From contig CM022946.1 of assembly GCA_012931725.1 (NCBI GenBank), positions 73,589,388 to 73,653,387 on the forward strand: 64,000 nt of DNA, read 5' to 3'. The position numbers were made by a program, and so were the translations under genes. The notes beneath the pieces are model-generated. The model was not told the DNA's origin and searched no databases. It saw nothing but the letters and a program-made list of their open reading frames with translations. This document shows positions 1 to 14,400 of the stretch, in pieces; within the stretch, counting starts at the first letter, position 1, and every line of letters begins with the position of its first letter. This stretch comes from Litsea cubeba (lineage: Eukaryota; Streptophyta; Magnoliopsida; Laurales; Lauraceae).

Positions 1-3000
1 ATAATTTGAAAACCGGCACGAGCACTTCACTCGGGGGTAGACGGCTTGTACGAACTGACGGCCATGCAAATAGGACTCCGATTAGAGAATTACGTGTGAA
101 AACCTGTGATACTCCAACACGTACACTCTAAAACGTCCCGACCGGGGTCAAAGAACGGGAAACAGCCCCCTGAAAAATCAGAAACCAGCACGACCACTTC
201 GCTCATGGGTAATGTGACATGTAGGAACTGACGGCTCGCAAATAGGGACTCCCGGTTAGAGAATTACGAGCGGAAAACCTGTCGTTTTCCAACACTTAGG
301 AGCGAAAATGGCGCGCTGGGGGGTCCGGAACTTGAAACGGCCCTCAGATAATTCAAAATCCAGCACGCGCACTTCGCTCGTGGGTAGAGTGGCTTGTAGG
401 TACTTACGGCATGCAAATAGGACTCCCGATTAGAGAATTACGTGCGAAAACCTGTAATATTCCAACACTTACGCTCTAAACCGGTCCGTCGGGGGTCCGA
501 AATGGGAAACGGCCCCCAGAAAAATCAGAAACCGGTACGACCACTTCGCTCATGGGTAAAGTGAATTGTAGGTACTGACGGCTCGCAAATAGGACTCCCG
601 GTTAGAGAATTACGAGCGAAAACCTGTGATATTCCAACACTTACGCTCTAAAACGTCCTGGCGGGGGTCCGGAATGGGAAACGGCCCCCTGAAAAATCAA
701 AACCGGTACGACCACTTCGCTCATGGGTAAAGTGACTTGTAGGAACTAACGGCACGCAATTAGGACTCCTGGTTAGAGAATTACGAGCCAAAACCTGTGA
801 TATTCCAACACGTACACTATAAAATGGCCCGCCGGGGGTCCGGAATGGGAAACGGCCGACCGAAAAGTCAGAAACCGGTTCGACCACTTCGCTAATGGGT
901 AAAGTGACTTGTAGGAACTAACGGCTTGCAAATAGGACTCCCGGTTAGAGAATTACGAGCAAGAACCTGTGATTTTCACCCACTTAGGCTCGAAAATAGC
1001 CCGTCCGGGTTCGGAATGGGAAACGGCCCCCTTAAAAATCGGAAACCGGCATGAGCACTTCTCACGTGGGTAGAGTTACTTTTAGGAACTGACGAGTCAC
1101 AAATAGGACTCTCAGTTCGATAATTACGAGCGAAAACCTGTCATTTCCCAACACTTAGGCTCGAAAATGCCCCTCCCCCGGGGGTCCGGATTGGGAAATG
1201 GTCCTCAAATAATTCAAAAAGCGGCACGAGCACTTCGCTCGTGGGTAGAGTGACCTATAAGAACTGACGGCACGCAAATATGACTGCCGATTTGACAATT
1301 ACGATCGAAAACCTGTGATTTTCGCCCACTTTGGCTCGAAAATGGCCCGCCTGGGGTCCGGAATGGGAAACGGTCCCCGAAAAAGTTGGAAACCAGCGCG
1401 AGCACTTCGCTCCTAGGTAGAGTGACTTGTAGGAGCTGATGGCTCACAAATAGGACTCCCGGTTAGAGAATTACGAGCGAAAACCTGTCATTTTCCAACA
1501 CTTAGGCACAAAAATGGCCCGCTGGGGGTCCGGAATGGGAAACAGCCTTCAGATAATTTGAAAACCGGCACGAGCACTTCACTCGTGGGTAGACTGGCTT
1601 GTATGAACTGACGGCACGCAAATAGGACTCCCGATTAGAGAATTACGTGCGAAAACCTGTGATACTCTCTAAAACATCCCGACCGGGGTCCAGAACGGGA
1701 AACAGCCCCCTGAAAAATCAGAAACCGGCACGACCACTTCGCTCATGGGTATGTTACATGTAGGAACTGACGGCTCACAAATAGGACTCCCGGTTAGAGA
1801 ATTACGAGCGAAAACCTGTCGTTTTCCAACACTTACGCTCAAAAACATCCCGCCGGGGGTCCGAAATGGGAAATGGCCCCCGGGAAAATTGAAAACCGGC
1901 ATGAGCACTTCGCTCGTGGGTAGAGTGGCTTGTAGGAACTGACGGCATGCAAATAGGACTCCCGCTTAGGGAATTCCGAGCGAAAACCTACGATATGCCA
2001 ACACTTAACGCTCGAAAATGGCCCGTCGGTTGTCCGGAACGGTAAACTGCCCCCGAAAAAATTGAAAACTGGCACGAGCACTTCGCTCGTGGGTAGAATG
2101 ACTTGTAGGATCCGACGGCACACAAAAAGGACTCCCGGTTAGAGAATTACGAGTGAAAACCTGTGATTTTCACCCACTTAGGCTCGAAAATGGCCCGTCG
2201 GGGTTCCGGAATGGGAAACGGCCCCCTTAAAAATTTGAAACCGGCACGAGCACTTCGCTCGTGTGTAGAGTGACTTGTAGGAGCTGACAGCTCACAAATA
2301 GGACTCCCGGTTAGAGAATTACGAGCGAAAACCTGTCATTTTCCAACACTTAGGAGCGAAAATGGCGCGCTGGGGGTCCGGAACTGGAAACGGCCCTCAG
2401 AAAATTCGAAAACCAGCACGTGCACTTCGCTCGTGGGTAGAGTGTCTTGTAGGTACTTACGGCATGCAAATAGGACTCGCGATTAGAGAATTACATGCGA
2501 AAACCTGTAATATTCCAACACTTACGCTCTAAACCGGTCCGTCGGGGGTCCGAAATGGGAAACGGCCCCCAGAAAAATCAGAAACCGGTACGACCACTTC
2601 GCTCATGGGTAAAGTGACTTGTAGGAACTGACGGCTCGCAAATAGGACTCCCGGTTAGAGAATTACGAGCGAAAACCTGTGATATTCCAACACTTACGCT
2701 CTAAAACGTCCCGCCGGGGGTCCGGAACGGGAAACGGCCCCCTGACAAATCAAAAACCGGTACGACCACTTCGCTCATGGGTAATGTGACTTGTAGGAAC
2801 TGACGGCACGCAAATAGGACTCCCGGTTAGAGAATTACGAGCGAAAACCTGTCGTTTTCCAACACTTACGCTCAAAAACATCCCGCCGGCGGTCCGAAAT
2901 GGGAAATGGCCCCCGGGAAAAATTAAAACCGGCACGAGCACTTCGCTCATGGGTAATGTGACATGTAGGAACTTACGGCTCGCAAATAGGACTCCCGGTT

Positions 3001-4808
3001 AGAGAATTACGAGCGAAAACCTGTCGTTTTCCAACACTTACGCTCAAAAACATCCCGTCGGCGGTCCGAAATGGGAAATGGCCCCCGGGAAAAATTAAAA
3101 CCGGCACGAGCACTTCGCTCGTGGGTAGAGTGGCTTGTAGGAACTGACGGCATGCAAATAGGACTCCCGGTTAGGGAATTACGAGCGAAAACCTACGATA
3201 TGCCAACACTTAACGCTCGAAAATGGCCCGTCGGTTGTCCGGAACGGTAAACTACCCCCGAAAAAATTGAAAATTGGCAGGAGCACTTCGCTCGTGAGTA
3301 GAATGACTTGTAGGATCCGACGGCACGCAAAAAGGACTCCCGGTTATAGAATTACGAGCGAAAACCTGTGATTTTCGCCCACTTAGGCTCGAAAATGGCC
3401 CGTCGGGGTTCCAGAATGGGAAAAGGCCCCCTTAAAAATCGAAAACTGGCAAGAGCACTTCGCTCGTGTGTAGAGTGACTTGTAGGAGCTGACGGCTCAC
3501 AAATAGGACTCCCGGTTAGAGAATTACGAGCAAAACCAGTCATTTTCCAACACTTAGGAGCGAAAATGGCGCGTTGGGGGTCCGGAACTGGAAACGGCCC
3601 TCAGATAATTCGAAAACCGGCACGCACACTTCGCTCGTGGGTAGAGTGGCTTATAGGTACTTACGGCATGCAAATAGGACTCCCGATTAGAGAATTACGT
3701 GCGAAAACCTGTAATATTCCAACACTTACGCTCTAAACCGGCCCATCGGGGGTCCGAAATGGGAAACGGCCCCCAGAAAAATCAGAAACCGGTACGACCA
3801 CTTCGCTCATGGGTAAAGTGACTTGTAGGACCTGACGGCTCGTAAAATAGGACTCCCGGTTAGAGAATTACGAGCGAAAACCTATGATATTCCAACACTT
3901 ACGCTCTAAAACGTCCCGCCGGGGGTCCGGAACGGGAAACGGCCCCCTGACAAATCAAAAACCGGTACGACCACTTCGCTCATGGGTAATGTGACTTGTA
4001 GGAACTGACGGCACGCAAATAGGACTCCCGGTTAGAGAATTACGAGCGAAAACCTGTGATATTCCAATACGTACACTTTAAAATGGCCCGCCGGGGGTCC
4101 GGAATGGGGAACGGCCGACCGAAAAATCAGAAACCGGCACGACCACTTCGGTAATGGGTAAAGTGACTTGTTGGAACTAACGGCTTGCAAATGGGACTCC
4201 CGGTTAGAGAATTAGGAGCAAAAACCTGTGATTTTCACCCACTTAGGCTCGAAAATAGCCCGTCGGGTTTCGGAATGGGAAACGGCCCCCTTAAAAATCG
4301 AAAACCGGCACGAGCACTTCTCGCGTGGGTAGAGTTACTTTTAGGAACTGACGAGTCACAAATAGGACACTCAGTTCGACAATTACGAGCGAAAACCTGT
4401 CATTTTCCAACACTTAGGCTCGAAAATGCCCACCCGGGGGTCCAGAATGGGAAACGGCCCTCAAATAATTCAAAAACCGGCACGAGCACCTCGCTCGTGG
4501 GTAGAGTGACCTGTAAGAACTGACGGCACGCAAATAGGACTGCCGATTTGAGAATTACGATCGAAAACCTGTGATTTTCGCCCATTTTGGCTCGAAAATG
4601 GCCCGCCTGGGGTCCGGAATGGGAAACGGACACCAAAAAAGTTGGAAACCAGCACGAGCACTTCGCTCGTAGGTAGAGTGACTTGTAGGAGCTGACGGCT
4701 CACAAATAGGACTCCCGGTTAGAGAATTACGAGCGAAAACCTGTCATTTTCCAACACTTAGGCGCAAAAATGGCCCGCTGGGGGTCCGGAATGGGAAACA
4801 GCCTTCAA
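1..4808. repeat. Higher-order repeat A, copy 1 (long form)
   Basis: This unit begins with ATAATTTGAAAACCGGCACG and ends where the same sequence recurs at 4809. It is about 28 monomers long. Compared with copy 2 it has about 1,191 extra bases, seven monomers, explained by an internal tandem duplication near 1745-4150. A 14-bp gap near 1666 relative to copy 2 is another copy-specific change. The true unit may start before the window. Confidence 0.85.
1745..4150. repeat. Internal ~1.2 kb (7-monomer) tandem duplication inside HOR A copy 1
   Basis: The monomer run starting at GCTCATGGGTATGTTACATG (about 1740) recurs at about 2945, a shift near 1,205 bp, with the following monomers in the same order. 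These include the diagnostic CTACGATATGCCAACACTTA (near 1988 and 3194) and TGACTTGTAGGATCCGACGG. Copy 2 has this run once (from about 6566). The extra run therefore arose by a seven-monomer duplication in copy 1 or was lost from copy 2. End points are approximate. Confidence 0.75.
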
Positions 4809-7800
4809 ATAATTTGAAAACCGGCACGAGCACTTCACTCGGGGGTAGACTGGCTTGTACGAACTGACGGCATGCAAATAGGACTCCCGATTAGAGAATT
4901 ACGTGTGAAAACCTGTGATACTCCAACACGTACACTCTAAAACGTCCCGACCGGGGTCAAGAACGGGAAACAGCCCCCTGAAAAATCAGAAACCGGCACG
5001 ACCACTTCGCTCATGGGTAATGTGACATGTAGGAACTGACGGCTCGCAAATAGGACTCCCGGTTAGAGAATTACGAGCGAAAACCTGTCGTTTTCCAACA
5101 CTTAGGAGCGAAAATGGCGCGCTGGGGGTCCGGAACTGGAAACGGCCCTCAGATAATTCAAAATCCAGCACGCGCACTTCGCTCGTGGGTAGAGTGGCTT
5201 GTAGGTACTTACGGCATGCAAATAGGACTCCCGATTAGAGAATTACGTGCGAAAACCTGTAATATTCCAACACTTACGCTCTAAACCGGTTCGTCGGGGG
5301 TCCGAAATGGGAAACGGCCCCCAGAAAAATCAGAAACCGGTACGACCACTTCGCTCATGGGTAAAGTGAATTGTAGGTACTGACGGCTCGCAAATAGGAC
5401 TCCCGGTTAGAGAATTACGAGCGAAAACCTGTGATATTCCAACACTTACGCTCTAAAACGTCCCGGCCGGCGGGGGTCCGGAATGGGAAACGGCCCCCTG
5501 AAAAATCAGAAACCGGTACGACCACTTCGCTCATGGGTAAAGTGACTTGTAGGAACTAACGGCACGCAATTAGGACTCCTGGTTAGAGAATTACGAGCCA
5601 AAACCTGTGATATTCCAACACGTACACTATAAAATGGCCCGCCGGGGGTCCGGAATGGGAAACGGCCGACCGAAAAGTCAGAAACCGGTTCGACCACTTC
5701 GCTAATGGGTAAAGTGACTTGTAGGAACTAACGGCTTGCAAATAGGACTCCCGGTTAGAGAATTACGAGCAAGAACCTGTGATTTTCACCCACTTAGGCT
5801 CGAAAATAGCCCGTCCGGGTTCGGAATGGGAAACGGCCCCCTTAAAAATCGGAAACCGGCATGAGCACTTCTCGCGTGGGTAGAGTTACTTTTAGGAACT
5901 GACGAGTCACAAATAGGACTCTCAGTTCGATAATTACGAGCGAAAACCTGTCATTTCCCAACACTTAGGCTCGAAAATGCCCCTCCCCCGGGGGTCCGGA
6001 TTGGGAAATGGTCCTCAAATAATTCAAAAAGCGGCACGAGCACTTCGCTCGTGGGTAGAGTGACCTATAAGAACTGACGGCACGCAAATATGACTGCCGA
6101 TTTGACAATTACGATCGAAAACCTGTGATTTTCGCCCACTTTGGCTCGAAAATGGCCCGCCTGGGGTCCGGAATGGGAAACGGACCCCGAAAAAGTTGGA
6201 AACCAGCACGAGCACTTCGCTCCTAGGTAGAGTGACTTGTAGGAGCTGATGGCTCACAAATAGGACTCCCGGTTAGAGAATTACGAGCGAAAACCTGTCA
6301 TTTTCCAACACTTAGGCACAAAAATGGCCCGCTGGGGGTCCGGAATGGGAAACAGCCTTCAGATAATTTGAAAACCGGCACGAGCACTTCACTCGTGGGT
6401 AGACTGGCTTGTATGAACTGACGGCACGCAAATAGGACTCCCGATTAGAGAATTACGTGCGAAAACCTGTGATACTCAAACACCTACACTCTAAAACATC
6501 CCGACCGGGGTCCAGAACGGGAAACAGCCCCCTGAAAAATCAGAAACCGGCACGACCACTTCGCTCATGGGTAATGTGACATGTAGGAACTGACGGCTCG
6601 CAAATAGGACTCCCGGTTAGAGAATTACGAGCGAAAACCTGTCGTTTTCCAACACTTACGCTCAAAAACATCCCGCCGGGGGTCCGAAATGGGAAATGGC
6701 CCCCGGGAAAATTGAAAACCGGCACGAGCACTTCGCTCGTGGGTAGAGTGGCTTGTAGGAACTGACGGCATGCAAATAGGACTCCCGGTTAGGGAATTAC
6801 GAGCGAAAACCTACGATATGCCAACACTTAACGCTCGAAAATGGCCCGTCGGTTGTCCGGAACGGTAAACTGCCCCCGAAAAAATTGAAAACTGGCACGA
6901 GCACTTCGCTCGTGGGTAGAATGACTTGTAGGATCCGACGGCACACAAAAAGGACTCCCGGTTAGAGAATTACGAGTGAAAACCTGTGATTTTCACCCAC
7001 TTAGGCTCGAAAATGGCCCGTCGGGGTTCCGGAATGGGAAACGGCCCCCTTAAAAATTTGAAACCGGCACGAGCACTTCGCTCGTGTGTAGAGTGACTTG
7101 TAGGAGCTGACGGCTCACAAATAGGACTCCCGGTTAGAGAATTACGAGCGAAAACCTGTCATTTTCCAACACTTAGGAGCGAAAATGGCGCGCTGGGGGT
7201 CCGGAACTGGAAACGGCCCTCAGATAATTCGAAAACCGGCACGCGCACTTCGCTCGTGGGTAGAGTGACTTGTAGGTACTTACGGCATGCAAATAGGACT
7301 CCCGATTAGAGAATTACGAGCGAAAACCTGTGATATTCCAACACTTACGCTCTAAACCGGTCCGTCGGGGGTCCGAAATGGGAAACGGCCCCCAGAAAAA
7401 TCAGAAACCGGTACGACCACTTCGCTCATGGGTAAAGTGACTTGTAGGAACTGACGGCTCGCAAATAGGACTCCCGGTTAGAGAATTACGAGCGAAAACC
7501 TGTGATATTCCAACACTTACGCTCTAAAACGTCCCGCCGGGGGTCCGGAACGGGAAACGGCCCCCTGACAAATCAAAAACCGGTACGACCACTTCGCTCA
7601 TGGGTAATGTGACTTGTAGGAACTGACGGCACGCAAATAGGACTCCCGGTTAGAGAATTACGAGCGAAAACCTGTGATATTCCAACACGTACACTCTAAA
7701 ATGGCCCGCCGGGGGTCCGGAATGGGAAACGGCCGACCGAAAAATCAGAAACAGGTACGACCACTTCGCTAATGGGTAAAGTGACTTGTTGGAACTAACG

Positions 7801-8425
7801 GCTTGCAAATATGACTCCCGGTTAGAGAATTACGAGCAAAAACCTGTGATTTTCACCCACTTAGGCTCGAAAATAGCCCGTCGGGTTCGGAATGGGAAAC
7901 GGCCCCCTTAAAAATCCGAAACCGGCACGAGCACTTCTCGCGTGGGTAGAGTTACTTTTAGGAACTGACGAGTCACAAATAGGACTCTCAGTTCGACAAT
8001 TACGAGCGCAAACCTGTCATTTTCCAACACTTAGGCTCGAAAATGCCCCCCCGGGGGTCCGGAATGGGAAACGGCCCTCAAATAATTCAAAAAGCGGCAC
8101 GAGCACTTCGCTCGTGGGTAGAGTGACCTGTAAGAACTGACGGCACGCAAATAGGACTGCCGATTTGAGAATTACGATCGAAAACCTGTGATTTTCGCCC
8201 ATTTTGGCTCGAAAATGGCCCGCCTGGGGTCCGGAATGGGAAACGGACACCAAAAAAGTTGGAAACCAGCATGAGCACTTCGCTCGTAGGTAGAGTGACT
8301 TGTAGGAGCTGACGGCTCACAAATAGGACTCCCGGTTAGAGAATTACGAGCGAAAACCGATCATTTTCCAACACTTAGGCGCAAAAATGGCCCGCTGGGG
8401 GTCCGGAATGGGAAACAGCCTTCAA
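4809..8425. repeat. Higher-order repeat A, copy 2 (short form)
   Basis: This is a 3,617-bp unit, about 21 monomers, bounded by ATAATTTGAAAACCGGCACG at 4809 and 8426. Its first part matches positions 1-1740 almost base for base, and its last part matches 4185-4808. A third copy begins at 8426 but stays recognisable only to about 8530, where the sequence passes into the more diverged block B. Confidence 0.85.
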
Positions 8426-11400
8426 ATAATTTGAAAACCGGCACGAGCACTTCACTCGGGGGTAGACTGGCTTGTACGAACTGACGGCATGCAAATAGGA
8501 CTCCCGATTAGAGAATTACGAGCGAAAACCGGTGATATTCTCCAACACTTAAGCTCGAAAACGGCCCGCCGAGGTTCCGGAATGGGAAACGGCCCCAGAA
8601 AAAATCAGAAACCGGCAAGAGCACTTCGCTCGTGGGTACAGTGACTTGTAGGAACTGACAGGTCACAAATAGGTATCCCGATTAGAGAATTACGAGCGAA
8701 AACCTATCATTTTCCAACACTTAGGCTCGAAAACGGCCCGTCGGGGGTCCAGAATTGGAAATATCCCTCAGATAATTCGAAAACCACCACGAGCACTTCG
8801 CTCGTGGGTAGAGTGGCTTGTAGGAACTGTCGGCAGGCAAATAGGAGTCCTTGTTAGAGAATTGCGAGCGAAAACCTGTGATATTCCAACACTTATGCTC
8901 TAAAAGTCCCACCGGGTGTCCGGAATGGGAAACGGCCCCAAAAAAATCAGAAACTGGAACGACCATTTCGCTCATGGGTAAAGTGACTTGTAGGAATTCA
9001 CGGCTCACAAATAGGACTCCCGGTTAGAGAATTACGAGAGAAAACCTATCATTTTCCAACACTTAGGCTCGAAAACATTCCGCCAGGGGTCCGAAATGGG
9101 AAATTGCCCCCGAAAAAATAAAAAACTGGCACCAGCACCTTGCTCATGGGAAGAGTGGCTTGTAGGAACTGACGGTACGCAAATAGGACTCCCTGTTAGG
9201 GAATTACAAGCGAAAACTTACAATATTCCAACACTCAACGCTCGAAAACGGCCCGTTTGTGGTCCGGAATGGTAAACAGCCCCCGAAAAAAATGAAAACT
9301 GGAATGAGCACTTCGCACGTGGGTAGAGTGACTTGTAGGAACTAACGGCACGCAAATAGGACTCCCAGTTAGAGAATTATGAGCGAAAACCTGTGATTTT
9401 CGCCCACTTAGGCACGAAAACGGCCCGCCGGGGGTCCGAAATGGGAAACGGCCCCAGAAAAAATCAGAAATCGGCACGAGCTCTTCACTCATGGGTACAG
9501 CGACTTGTTGGAACGGACTGGTCACAAATAGGTATCCCGGTTAGAGAATTACGAGTGAAAACCTGTCATTTCCCAACACTTAGGCTCGAAAATGGCCCGC
9601 CAGGGGTCCGGAATAGGAAACGGCCCTCAGATAATTCGAAAAATGGCACGAGCACTTCGCTCTTAGGTAGAGTGGCTTATAGGAACTCTCGGCACGAAAA
9701 TAGGACTCCCGGTAAGAGAATTGCGAGCGAAACCTGTGATATTCCAACACTTACGCTCTAAAACATCCCGCCGGGGGTCCGGAATGGGGAACGGCCCCTA
9801 GAAAAATCAGAAACCCGAACGACTACTTCGCTCATGGGTAAATTGACTTGTAGGAATTGACGGCTCGCGAATAGGACTCCCGGTCAGAGAATTACGAACG
9901 AAAACCTGTCGTTTTCCAATACTTAGGCTCGAAAACATCCCGTCGGGGGTCCAAAATGGGAAATGGCCCCCGGAAAAATCAAAAACCGGCACGAGCACTT
10001 CGCTCATGGGTAGAGCGGCTTGTAGGAACTGACGGTACGCAAATAGGACCCCCTGTTAGGGAATTACAAGCGAAAACCTACGATATTCCAACACTTAATG
10101 CTCGAAAACGGCCCGTCGGTAGTCCGGAATGGTAAACAGCCCCCGAAAAAATCAAAAACTGGCACAAGCACTTCGCTCGTGGGTAGAGTGACTTGTAGGA
10201 ACTGATTGCACGCAAATAGGACTCCCGGTTAGAGAATTACGAGCGAAAACCTGTGATTTTCGCCCACTTAGGCTCGAAAACGGCCCGACGGGGCCCGAAA
10301 TGGGAAACAGCCCCCAAAAAAATTGAAAACCAGCACGAGCCTTCGCTCGTGGGTATAGTGATTGTAGGAACTGACGGGTGACAAATATGATTCCCGGTTA
10401 GAGAATTACGAGCGAAAACTTATCATTTTCCAACACTTAGGCTCGAAAACGGCCCGTCGGGGGTCCAGAATGGGAATCGGCCCACAGATAATTCGAAAAC
10501 CGCCACGAGTACTTCGCTCGTGAGTAGAGTGGGTTGTAGGAATTGTCGGCACGCAAATAGGACTCCCCATTAGAGAATTGCGAGTGAAAACCTGTGATAT
10601 TCGAACACATACGCTCTAAAACATCCCGCGGGGGTCCGGAATGGGAAACGTCCCCCCGAAAAATCTGAAACCGGAACGACCATTTCGCTCATGGGTAAAG
10701 TGACTTGTAGGAATTGACGGCTCGCAAATAGGACTCTCGGTTAGAGATTTACGAGCGAAAACCTTTTGTTTTCCAACACTTAGGCTCGAAAACGTCCCGC
10801 CAGGGGTCCAAAATGGGAAATTTCCCCCGGAAAAATAAAAAACTGGCACGAGCACTTTGCTCATGGGTATAGTGGTTTGTAGGAACTGACGGTACGCAAA
10901 TAAGACTCCCCGTTAGGGAATTACCAGCGAAAACTTATGATATTCCAACACTTAAAGCACGAAAATGGCCCGTCGGTGGTTCAGAACGGAAAACAGAGCC
11001 CGAAAAAATCGAAAACTGGCACGAGAACTTCGCTCGTGGGTAGAGTGACTTGTACGAACTGACGGTACGCAAATAGGACTCCCGGTTAGAGATTTACGAG
11101 CGAAAACCTGTGATTTTCGCCCACTTAGGCTCGAAAACGGCCCGCCGGGGGTCCGGAATGGGAAACGGCCATGAAAAAATTGAAAAACCACACGAGCACT
11201 TCGCTCGTGGGTATAGTGACATGTAGGAACTAACGAGTCACAAATAGGACTCCCGGTTAGAAAATTACGAGCGAAAACTTATCTTTTTCCAACACTTTTG
11301 CTCGAAAAGGGCCCGCCGGGGGTTCGGAATGGGAAACGGCCCTCAGATAGTTTGAAATTCGGCACGAGCACTTCGCTCGTGGGTAGAGTGGCTTGTAGGA

Positions 11401-14400
11401 ACTGACGGGCACGCAAATAGGACTCTCGGCTGCAGAATTGCGAGCGAAAACCTGTGATATTCCAACACTTACACTCTAAAACGTCCCGCCGGGGGTCTGG
11501 AATGTGAAACAGCCCCTAGAAAAATCAGAAACCGGAACGACCACTTCACTCATGGGTAAAGTGACTTGTAGGAACTGACGGCACGCAAATAGGACTCCCG
11601 GTTAGGCAATTACGAGCGAAAACCTGCGATATTCCAACACTTAACGCACGAAAACGGCCCGTCGGTGGTCCAGAAAGGTAAACAGCCCCTGAAAAAATCG
11701 AAAACCGGCACGAGCACTTCGCTCGTGGGTAGAGTGACTTGTAGGAACTGACGGCACGCAAATAGGACTACCAGTTAGAAAATTACAACCGAAAACCTAT
11801 GATTTTCACCCACTTAGGCTCGAAAACGGCCCGCCGGGGGTCCGGAACACGAAACGGCCGTCAAAAAAATCGGAAAACGACACGAGCACTTAGCTCGTAG
11901 GTACAGTGACTTGTAGGAACTGACATGACACAAATAGGTATCCCGGTTAGAGAATTACGAATGAAAACCTATCATTTACCAACACTTAGGCTCGAAAACG
12001 GCCCGTCGGGGGTCCGGAATGGGAAGCGGCCCTCAGATAATTCGAAAACCGCCATGAGCACTTCGCTCGTGGGTAGAGCGGGTTGTAGGAACTGTCGGCA
12101 CGCATTTAGGACTCCCAGTTAGAGAATTACGAGCGAAAACCTGTGATATTCTAACACTTACGCTCTAAAACGTCCCACGGGGGTCCGGAATGGGAAACGG
12201 CCCCCAGAAAAATCTTAAACCGGAACGACCATTTCGCTCATGGGTAAAGTGACTTGTAGGACTTGACGGCTCGCAAATAGGACTCCCGGTTAGAGAATTA
12301 CGAGCGAAAACCTTTCGTTTTCCAACACTTACGCTCGAAAACATCCCGGCAGGGGTCCAAAATGGGAAATTTCCCCCGGAAAAATCAAAAACTGGCACGA
12401 GCACTTCGCTCATGGGTAGAGTGGCTTGTAGGAACTGACGGTACGCAAATAGGACTCCCTGTTAGGGAATTACCAGTGAAAACTTATGATATTCTTACAC
12501 TTAACGCTCGAAAATGGCCCGTCGGTGGTCCAGAATGGTAAAAAGCCCCCGAAAAAATCGAAATTGGCACGACAACATCGCTCGTGGGTAGAGTGACTTG
12601 TAGGAACTGACGGCATGCAAATAGGACTCTCGGTTAGAGATTTACGAGCGAAAACCTGTGATTTTCGCACACTTAGGCTCGAAAACGGCCCGCCGGGGGT
12701 CCGGAATGGGAAACGGCCCCGAAAAAATCGAAAACCCACATGAGCACTTCGCTCGTGGGTATAGTGACGTGTAGGAACTAACGGGTCACAAATAGGACTC
12801 CCGGTTAGAGAATTATGAGCCAAAACCTGTCATTTTCCAACACTCTTGCTCGAAAATGGCCCATCGGGGGTCCGGAATGGGAAATGGCCCTCAGATAGTT
12901 TGAAAACCGGCACGAGCACTTCGCTCATGGGTAGAGTGGCTTGTAGGAACTGACGGCACACAAATAGGACTCCCGGCTAGAGAGTTGCGAGTGAAAACCT
13001 GTGATATTCCAACACTTATGCTCGGTATGCAAATAGGACTCCCTGTTAGGGAATTACAAGCGAAAACTTACGATATTTCGACACTTAACGCTCGAAAACG
13101 GCCCGTTTGTGGTCAGGAACGGTAAACAGCCCCCGAAAAAAATGAAAACTGGAACGAGCACTTCGCTCGTGGAAAGAGTGACTTGAAGGAACTAACGGCG
13201 CGCAAATAGGACTCCCGGTTAGAGAATTAGGAGCGGAAACCTGTGATTTTCGCCCACTTAGGCTCGAAAAAGGCCCATCGGGGGTCGAAAACGGGAAACG
13301 GCCCCAGAAAAAATCGGAAACCGACACGAGCACTTCACTATTGGGTACAGTGACTTGTTGGAACGGACGGGTCACAAATAGGTATCCCGGTTAGAGAATT
13401 ATGAGTGAAAACCTGTCATTTTCCAACACTTAGGCTCGAAAACGGCCCGCCGGAGGTCCGGAATGGGAAACGGCCCTCAGATAATTCGAAAAATGGCACG
13501 AGCACTTCGCTCTTGGATAGAGTGGCTTGTAGGAACTATCGGCACGAAAATAGGACTCCCGGTAAGAGAATTGCGAGCGAAACCTGTGATATTCCAACAC
13601 TTACGCTCTAAAACATCCCGCCGGGGGACCGGAACGGGGAACGGCCCACAGAAAAATCAGAAACCTGAATGACCACTTCGCTCTTGGGTAAATTGACTTA
13701 TAGGAATTGACGGCTCGCAAATCGGTCTCCCGGTCAGAGAATTACGAACGAAAACCTGTCGTTTCCCAATACTTAGGCTCGAAAACATCCCGTCGGGGGT
13801 CCAAAATGGGAAATGGCCCCCGAAAAAATAAAAAACTGGCACGAGCACTTCGCTCATGGGTAGAGCGGCTTGTAGGAACTGACGGTACGCAAAATAGGAC
13901 CCCCTGTTAGGGAATTACAAGCGAAAACCTACGATATTCCAACACTTAACGCTCGAAAACGGCCCGACGGTGGTCCGGAACGGTAAACAGCCCCCGAAGA
14001 AATCGAAAACTGGCACAAGCACTTCGCTCGTGGGTAGAGTGACTTGTAGGAACTGATGGCACGCAAATAGGACTCCCGGTTAGAGAATTACAAGCGAAAA
14101 CCTGTGATTTTCACCCACTAAGGCTCGAAAACGGCCCGACGTGGGCCCGGAATGGGAAACGGCCCCCCAAAAAATTACAAACCAGCACGAGCCTTCGCTC
14201 GTGGGTACAGTGACTGTAGGAACTGACGGGTGACAAATAGGACTCCCGGTTAGAGAATTACGAGCGAAAACCTATCATTTTCCAACACTTAGGCTCGAAA
14301 ACTGCCCGTCGGGGGTCCGAAATGGGAAGCGGCCCTCAGATAATTCGAAAACCGCCACGAGCACTTCGCTCGTGGGTAGAGTGGGTCGTAGGAACTGTCG

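Larger units (their letters stand above)
1..8425. repeat. Satellite block A: ~172-bp tandem satellite with a 3.6-4.8 kb higher-order repeat
   Basis: Head-to-tail monomers of about 172 bp. Each carries the landmarks CACTTCGCTCGTGGGTAGAG, AAATAGGACTCCCGGTTAGA, CGAAAACCTG and GGGGGTCCGGAATGGGAAAC. Neighbouring monomers differ at many sites, but long stretches repeat almost unchanged about 4,808 bp later (1 onward vs 4809 onward) and about 3,617 bp later (4185 onward vs 7802 onward). This shows homogenisation of multi-monomer units. No coding, tRNA or rRNA signal was seen. Short open frames here are monomer translations: 172 is not a multiple of 3, so the frame rotates from monomer to monomer. 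Confidence 0.95.
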
